Source: an uncultured Clostridia bacterium
Lineage (GTDB): Bacteria > Bacillota > Clostridia > Oscillospirales > Acutalibacteraceae
DNA: 44,697 bases
Assembly (NCBI GenBank): GCA_944384825.1
Contig: CALWUT010000007.1
Span: forward strand, 1 to 44,697
Direction of reading: 5' to 3'
The notes beneath the pieces are model-generated. The model was not told the origin of the DNA. It made no database searches and saw nothing but the letters and a program-made list of their open reading frames with translations. This document shows positions 41,479 through 44,697 of this stretch, piece by piece; positions within the stretch are counted from its first letter, which is position 1; every line of letters begins with the position of its first letter. The translations under genes were made by a program, and so were the position numbers.

Positions 41479-42513
41479 TCATCTATTTGACTTCTGGTTT
41501 ATTAAAGTTACAAAAGGACCTACTTTTTCACCATTACTTAATTTACTATTCTTACAGTAGCTTTGGTTCACAGTTACGTTATCGCCTATTTTACAATCTA
41601 TTATTTGGCTGTTAGGACCAATTACACATTCTTTGCCTAAAACTGTCTTACCTGTAAGTATTGAACCGGGTAAAATTGAAGTTCCTGCTCCAATTTCTAC
41701 CCATTTGCCAATGATAATGCCGTCTCTGCACGGAATTTTTACTCCATTTTCCATCATTCCATCAATTACTTTATTTCTTGCAATTTCATTAAGATTTTGA
41801 AGTTGACATACATCATTAGCACCTAACGCTACATGAGGCGAAGAAGTTTCAAAAGCATCTACTCTAAGTCCTCCGTCTATCATAAGTTTTATTATAGAAG
41901 TTAGATAATATTCACCTTGCGAAGTGTCATCTGTAATTTTCCCTAAATACTCTATAAGATCTTTAACTTTAAACCAATAAGCGCCGGAATTTATTTCTTT
42001 TATTGAGCGCTGTGCAAAACTCGCATCACCTTCTTCTACTATGGCCTCTACATTGTAGTCAGTATTATTTCTTATGATTCTACCATATCCACAGGGATTA
42101 TCAAGTCTGGAAGATATAATAGTAGCAGAATTATTTGAATTTTTATGAGTCTTATAAGCTTTTATAATCGTTTTTTTATCTACAAAAGGAGCGTCTCCCC
42201 CTAAAATTAATACATCTCCTTTTATATGCTTTTTTAAAAATGGCAGCGCAGTCATAACCGCATGGGCAGTTCCTTTTCTTTCTTCTTGAATTACAGTTTC
42301 AAGATGATACTCTAATTTATCTATATACTGCTGAACCAGATCATGTCTGTAACCTGTTACAACACAAATTTCCCGCAAATTACAAGTAATTGCTGAATTT
42401 ATTACCCATCCGATCATAGGTTCAAATAAAACTGAAGAAAGAACTTTCGGAATGCTGGATTTCATTCTTTTCCCTTCTCCGGCCGCTAATATAACACAAC
42501 ACGCTTTGTTCAA
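41479..42513 (-). CDS. glmU: GlmU-type UDP-GlcNAc pyrophosphorylase, C-terminally shortened
   Basis: A 344-residue protein. Residues 1-230 are a complete uridyltransferase domain: VILAAGEGKRMKSSIPKVL, EERKGTAHAVM, ILGGDAPFVDK and NSGAYWF. The left-handed beta-helix starts (GKWVEIGAGTSILPGSILTG) but the protein stops at GPFVTLINQKSNR, whereas bifunctional GlmU has 450-460 residues. The missing part carries the acetyltransferase His and most acetyl-CoA contacts. So only the UTP step should remain. The start TTG 42513 follows GGAG. A longer frame to 42528 overlaps that site. Confidence 0.85.
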   Translation of the reverse strand: MNKACCVILAAGEGKRMKSSIPKVLSSVLFEPMIGWVINSAITCNLREICVVTGYRHDLVQQYIDKLEYHLETVIQEERKGTAHAVMTALPFLKKHIKGDVLILGGDAPFVDKKTIIKAYKTHKNSNNSATIISSRLDNPCGYGRIIRNNTDYNVEAIVEEGDASFAQRSIKEINSGAYWFKVKDLIEYLGKITDDTSQGEYYLTSIIKLMIDGGLRVDAFETSSPHVALGANDVCQLQNLNEIARNKVIDGMMENGVKIPCRDGIIIGKWVEIGAGTSILPGSILTGKTVLGKECVIGPNSQIIDCKIGDNVTVNQSYCKNSKLSNGEKVGPFVTLINQKSNR

Positions 42514-42679
42514 TAAATTCCACTCCAAATAATTATTATAATCTTTATTTGTATTCTTTCAATTTTTATGTTTCTTCAATATTTTATATGTTATTTTAAA
42601 TTATTTCAATATAAATTCCGTTTATTACTTCAAATTTATTATTTTTATTTGTAAAATTATAACTAAATTATTAAATAAG

Positions 42680-42708
42680 TTGACAAATAAATATAGGTAA
42701 TGTATAAT
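42680..42708 (+). promoter_or_regulatory. consensus sigma-70/A promoter
   Basis: TTGACA (42680-42685), exactly 17 bases, TATAAT (42703-42708). This is a perfect match to consensus, 35 bases before the start codon at 42743. The rest of the 213-base gap towards glmU is AT-rich without other visible features. Confidence 0.85.
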
Positions 42709-42742
42709 TTACATGTAGTTTAATAAAAAGGAGGAATTTAGT

Positions 42743-43513
42743 ATGGCAATGATGTCACCAAACAATAGCAATTTTGAATTACCGCAGCATTTAGATGATA
42801 TTAGCGACGCCAATGTTGATGATTCTATTAGTTTTTTTAGCAGTATTAGTAATTTCCTTAGTTCCTTAGAAAGCAGCTTTTGGAATTATATAAGTACACC
42901 TCAAAATGAAGTATCAGAAGATAGTTTAGTAAATGAAAGCGAACGGTATAAACGTGAACTTTCCTCTAAAGCAAGTGAATTAAAAAAATCATTGGGTTTG
43001 CGAAAAGATATAGACTTGCTTAATGATCATTCATTAGAATTATTTAAAAGGCTTTCAGAAAATGTAAGCTGGGGGCGTTTTGGACTGCAATGGACTGTAG
43101 GATTAGTTAGCTCCTCATATACGAAAACTCCATTCCAAGCACTCGTGGATTCAATTGAAAACCTTAATAAAGAATTCGATAATTTTTCAAATGAAATTCA
43201 AAATGTGGAAAATTCTTTAAAAAGTAACAGCATTTCAACTATTAATAAGACATTAGCAAGTTCAAAAAAAAATATAAAAAGAATACAAGATTCTATTAGC
43301 CTGAAATACGAAGAATTAAAAGAAAATATAAAAAAATGGAGAACCCAAAAAAAAGTAGAAACCGATGTGGATAAACTTAAAATAATAGCTTTAACAAATT
43401 TCCTTGAAAGTGTAAACCTCACAAATTTGAACAGAAAACTGCAATTTTCACAAGTGAGAATGGACGCTTTTATGGGAATTCTTAGAATTCAAAGAGAAAC
43501 TAAGCATAAATAA
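42743..43513 (+). CDS. orphan coiled-coil protein
   Basis: A 256-residue protein. A Ser/Asn/Asp-rich N-terminus (about 1-65) contains a short hydrophobic stretch ISFFSSISNFLSSLESSFWN. Charged helices with coiled-coil periodicity run from about residue 68 on. FGLQWTVGLVSSSYTKTPFQ (about 113-132) is the only other apolar part. There is no signal peptide and no known domain. AAGGAGG lies before the ATG, a perfect promoter upstream and a strong terminator downstream, so it is probably highly expressed alone. A structural or secreted effector role is a guess. Confidence 0.65.
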   Translation: MAMMSPNNSNFELPQHLDDISDANVDDSISFFSSISNFLSSLESSFWNYISTPQNEVSEDSLVNESERYKRELSSKASELKKSLGLRKDIDLLNDHSLELFKRLSENVSWGRFGLQWTVGLVSSSYTKTPFQALVDSIENLNKEFDNFSNEIQNVENSLKSNSISTINKTLASSKKNIKRIQDSISLKYEELKENIKKWRTQKKVETDVDKLKIIALTNFLESVNLTNLNRKLQFSQVRMDAFMGILRIQRETKHK

Positions 43514-43532
43514 AAAATGATAATAAACTTAT

Positions 43533-43566
43533 AAAATAACAGTCTTTTACGACTGTTATTTTAATC
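43533..43566 (+). terminator. terminator of the orphan gene
   Basis: AAAATAACAGTC (43533-43544) and GACTGTTATTTT (43551-43562) form a perfect 12-bp stem with a six-base loop, 20 bases after the stop. Confidence 0.85.
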
Positions 43567-43588
43567 TTAATTATATAAATCTAACCTA

Positions 43589-43635
43589 TGGAGCTACTGG
43601 GCGGACTCGAACCGCCGACCTGCTGATTACGAATA
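43589..43635 (-). other. 3' half of tRNA-Thr(CGT), attachment-site scar
   Basis: On the minus strand the anticodon loop TTCGTAA, the 3' anticodon arm, variable loop, T arm GGCGGTTCGAGTCCGCC, the acceptor strand and CCA are present. The 5' half is replaced by unrelated AT-rich DNA. A break at the anticodon loop is the usual crossover of tRNA-targeting tyrosine integrases. The inserted element should therefore extend right of 43635, with the restored tRNA at its far end. The remaining gap to 44217 shows no gene I can support. Confidence 0.75.
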
Positions 43636-44216
43636 TTATCAAAGGATTTCTTCGTTCAGAATATTATTAAAATTTCTACTATTTTCGATAAAATACGATT
43701 GTCGGATAAAAGTAAATTTTATCTATTTAAATATAATTTTCTATCTGAAATCTTTTTACTCTTCCATTAAAGAATTTATTTCAATTATAGTTGGCGTCAA
43801 AATTGGTGTCAAATAAAAATATTTTTATTTTGTGTTTAGGCAAGTAGTTGATAATTTTAAGATAAATATAACTATACAATTTTATGCTATAAAAGAATAT
43901 TTTTAAAACCATATGCTCTCATTAAATCTTCCTTTTATTTTATATAGTTAGTAAATCAGCACTATATATCAAATCAAAAGGAAGATTAACTATATATTCT
44001 TTTGATTACTAAAACTTCAAATAATTAATTCTCATAAGTGATTACAATTTTAAAATACTTTCATTTTTAAGATTGAAATGCAAATATAATTATTTTACTT
44101 GCAGAAAAGGATAATTGTTTATATCTATTTGAGGAATAAAACAGCGTATGTTTCAAAAATAAAAGTTGATATTATTCCCTAAATATTATATATTAAAATA
44201 TAAAGGAAGTGATATA

Positions 44217-44697
44217 GTGGAATATAAAAGCGTTAAAGAAATAGCGAAGGAGTGGGAATTGAGTGAAAGAAGAGTTAGAAAACTCTGCTCCGAAGGAAAG
44301 ATACCAAATGCTCAGCGAAAAGGAAAGCTATGGCAAATTCCTTCTGACTCTCTAAAACCTCTAGACAGACGTAAATTAAAAGGAAAAGATATTGATAAGA
44401 AGTATTTATCTTTGTTCTCTAAAATAGATTCTAAAAATGAAAAATTAAAAGAACTTAGGAAGAAATATCCTTTGACCAAAACCGAATTAAAAGCGCTGAA
44501 TGACAACTTTCTTGTGGAGTATACGTATAATACAAATGCTATTGAGGGCAACACATTAACACTCCAAGAAACAGCTTTAGTTTTAGAAGGAGTTACAATA
44601 AATAAAAAGCCTTTAAAAGATCACTTAGAGATAATAGGTCATAAAGAAGCGTTTAATTGGATTATTGAAATGTTAAAGTCTAAAGCTAAAATTTCTC
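44217..44697 (+). CDS. Fic-family protein with N-terminal HTH (partial)
   Basis: The first 160 residues of a gene cut by the window edge. Residues 1-45 are a small helix-turn-helix/excisionase-like domain (SVKEIAKEWELSERRVRKLC, KGKLWQIP). A linker leads into the Fic N-terminal region, with EYTYNTNAIEGNTLTLQET and EIIGHKEAFNWI. The catalytic HPF-GNGR motif would lie beyond 44697. Fic proteins transfer AMP or similar groups to proteins and often act as toxins or regulators. The start is GTG 44217 after AAGGAAG. It is probably the first visible gene of the element inserted in tRNA-Thr. Confidence 0.85.
   Translation, partial: MEYKSVKEIAKEWELSERRVRKLCSEGKIPNAQRKGKLWQIPSDSLKPLDRRKLKGKDIDKKYLSLFSKIDSKNEKLKELRKKYPLTKTELKALNDNFLVEYTYNTNAIEGNTLTLQETALVLEGVTINKKPLKDHLEIIGHKEAFNWIIEMLKSKAKIS

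Noticed and set aside
43755-43900. Minus-strand frames with LTPILTPTIIEINSLMEE or FDTNFDANYN as the tail of an integrase
   Set aside because: Suggestive beside a tRNA scar, but each frame is short or meets a stop within a few codons and no catalytic motif can be seen.

Overview
The window is low-GC DNA from a Gram-positive, Clostridia-type bacterium. Strong Shine-Dalgarno sites, frequent TTG/GTG starts, an NfnAB electron-bifurcating pair, DegV, rsmH-ftsL, glmU-prs-pth order and a Spo0A-C-like domain all point this way. The exact lineage cannot be fixed by eye.

Region 1 (1-13.4 kb, all minus strand) is a prophage or phage-derived replication block read leftwards. In transcription order it holds a sigma-like regulator, SNF2 helicase, coiled-coil protein, Cys-rich protein, family A DNA polymerase, primase-helicase, VRR-NUC nuclease, DUF1492 regulator and HNH nuclease. 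A tail-fibre-like ORF and three small genes follow, then a P27-type small terminase and a PnuC-like membrane protein. Each of the three small genes sits behind a near-identical promoter module, so they look like autonomous moron cassettes. Structural genes presumably lie left of the window.

Region 2 (13.4-20.85 kb) is accessory DNA. Its most interesting part is a secreted, Cys-rich 46-aa peptide gene followed by a polytopic membrane protein. That protein's cytoplasmic tail resembles the Spo0A DNA-binding domain and not a kinase. It is split by a one-base shift in a T7 run. Tandem palindromes and a long inverted repeat precede the peptide gene. Further right are a DUF5655 nuclease-like gene with a degraded HTH in front of it, a ribbon-helix-helix protein, an XRE repressor divergent from a SLOG (DUF1273-like) operon, and recD2 broken by one in-frame TAA. 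A cluster of TGTAACGATTA repeats and tRNA-Ser(GGA) close the region.

Region 3 (20.95-43.6 kb) is chromosomal backbone: GNAT, SDR, flavin reductase, M50 protease, nfnBA, degV, argS, a DUF1934 gene with an apparent ATT start, murI, ddl, ansA, ftsL, rsmH, pduL, nadK, tlyA, pth, prs and a C-terminally shortened glmU. Three stand-alone genes with strong promoters sit among these: a calpain-like cysteine protease, a protein with a Nif11-type double-glycine leader and a G9 tract just before its start, and a coiled-coil orphan. They look like exported or effector-type proteins.

Region 4 (43.6-44.7 kb) begins with the 3' half of tRNA-Thr(CGT), a typical attachment-site scar, followed by a Fic-family gene that runs off the window. 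A second integrated element therefore probably starts here.
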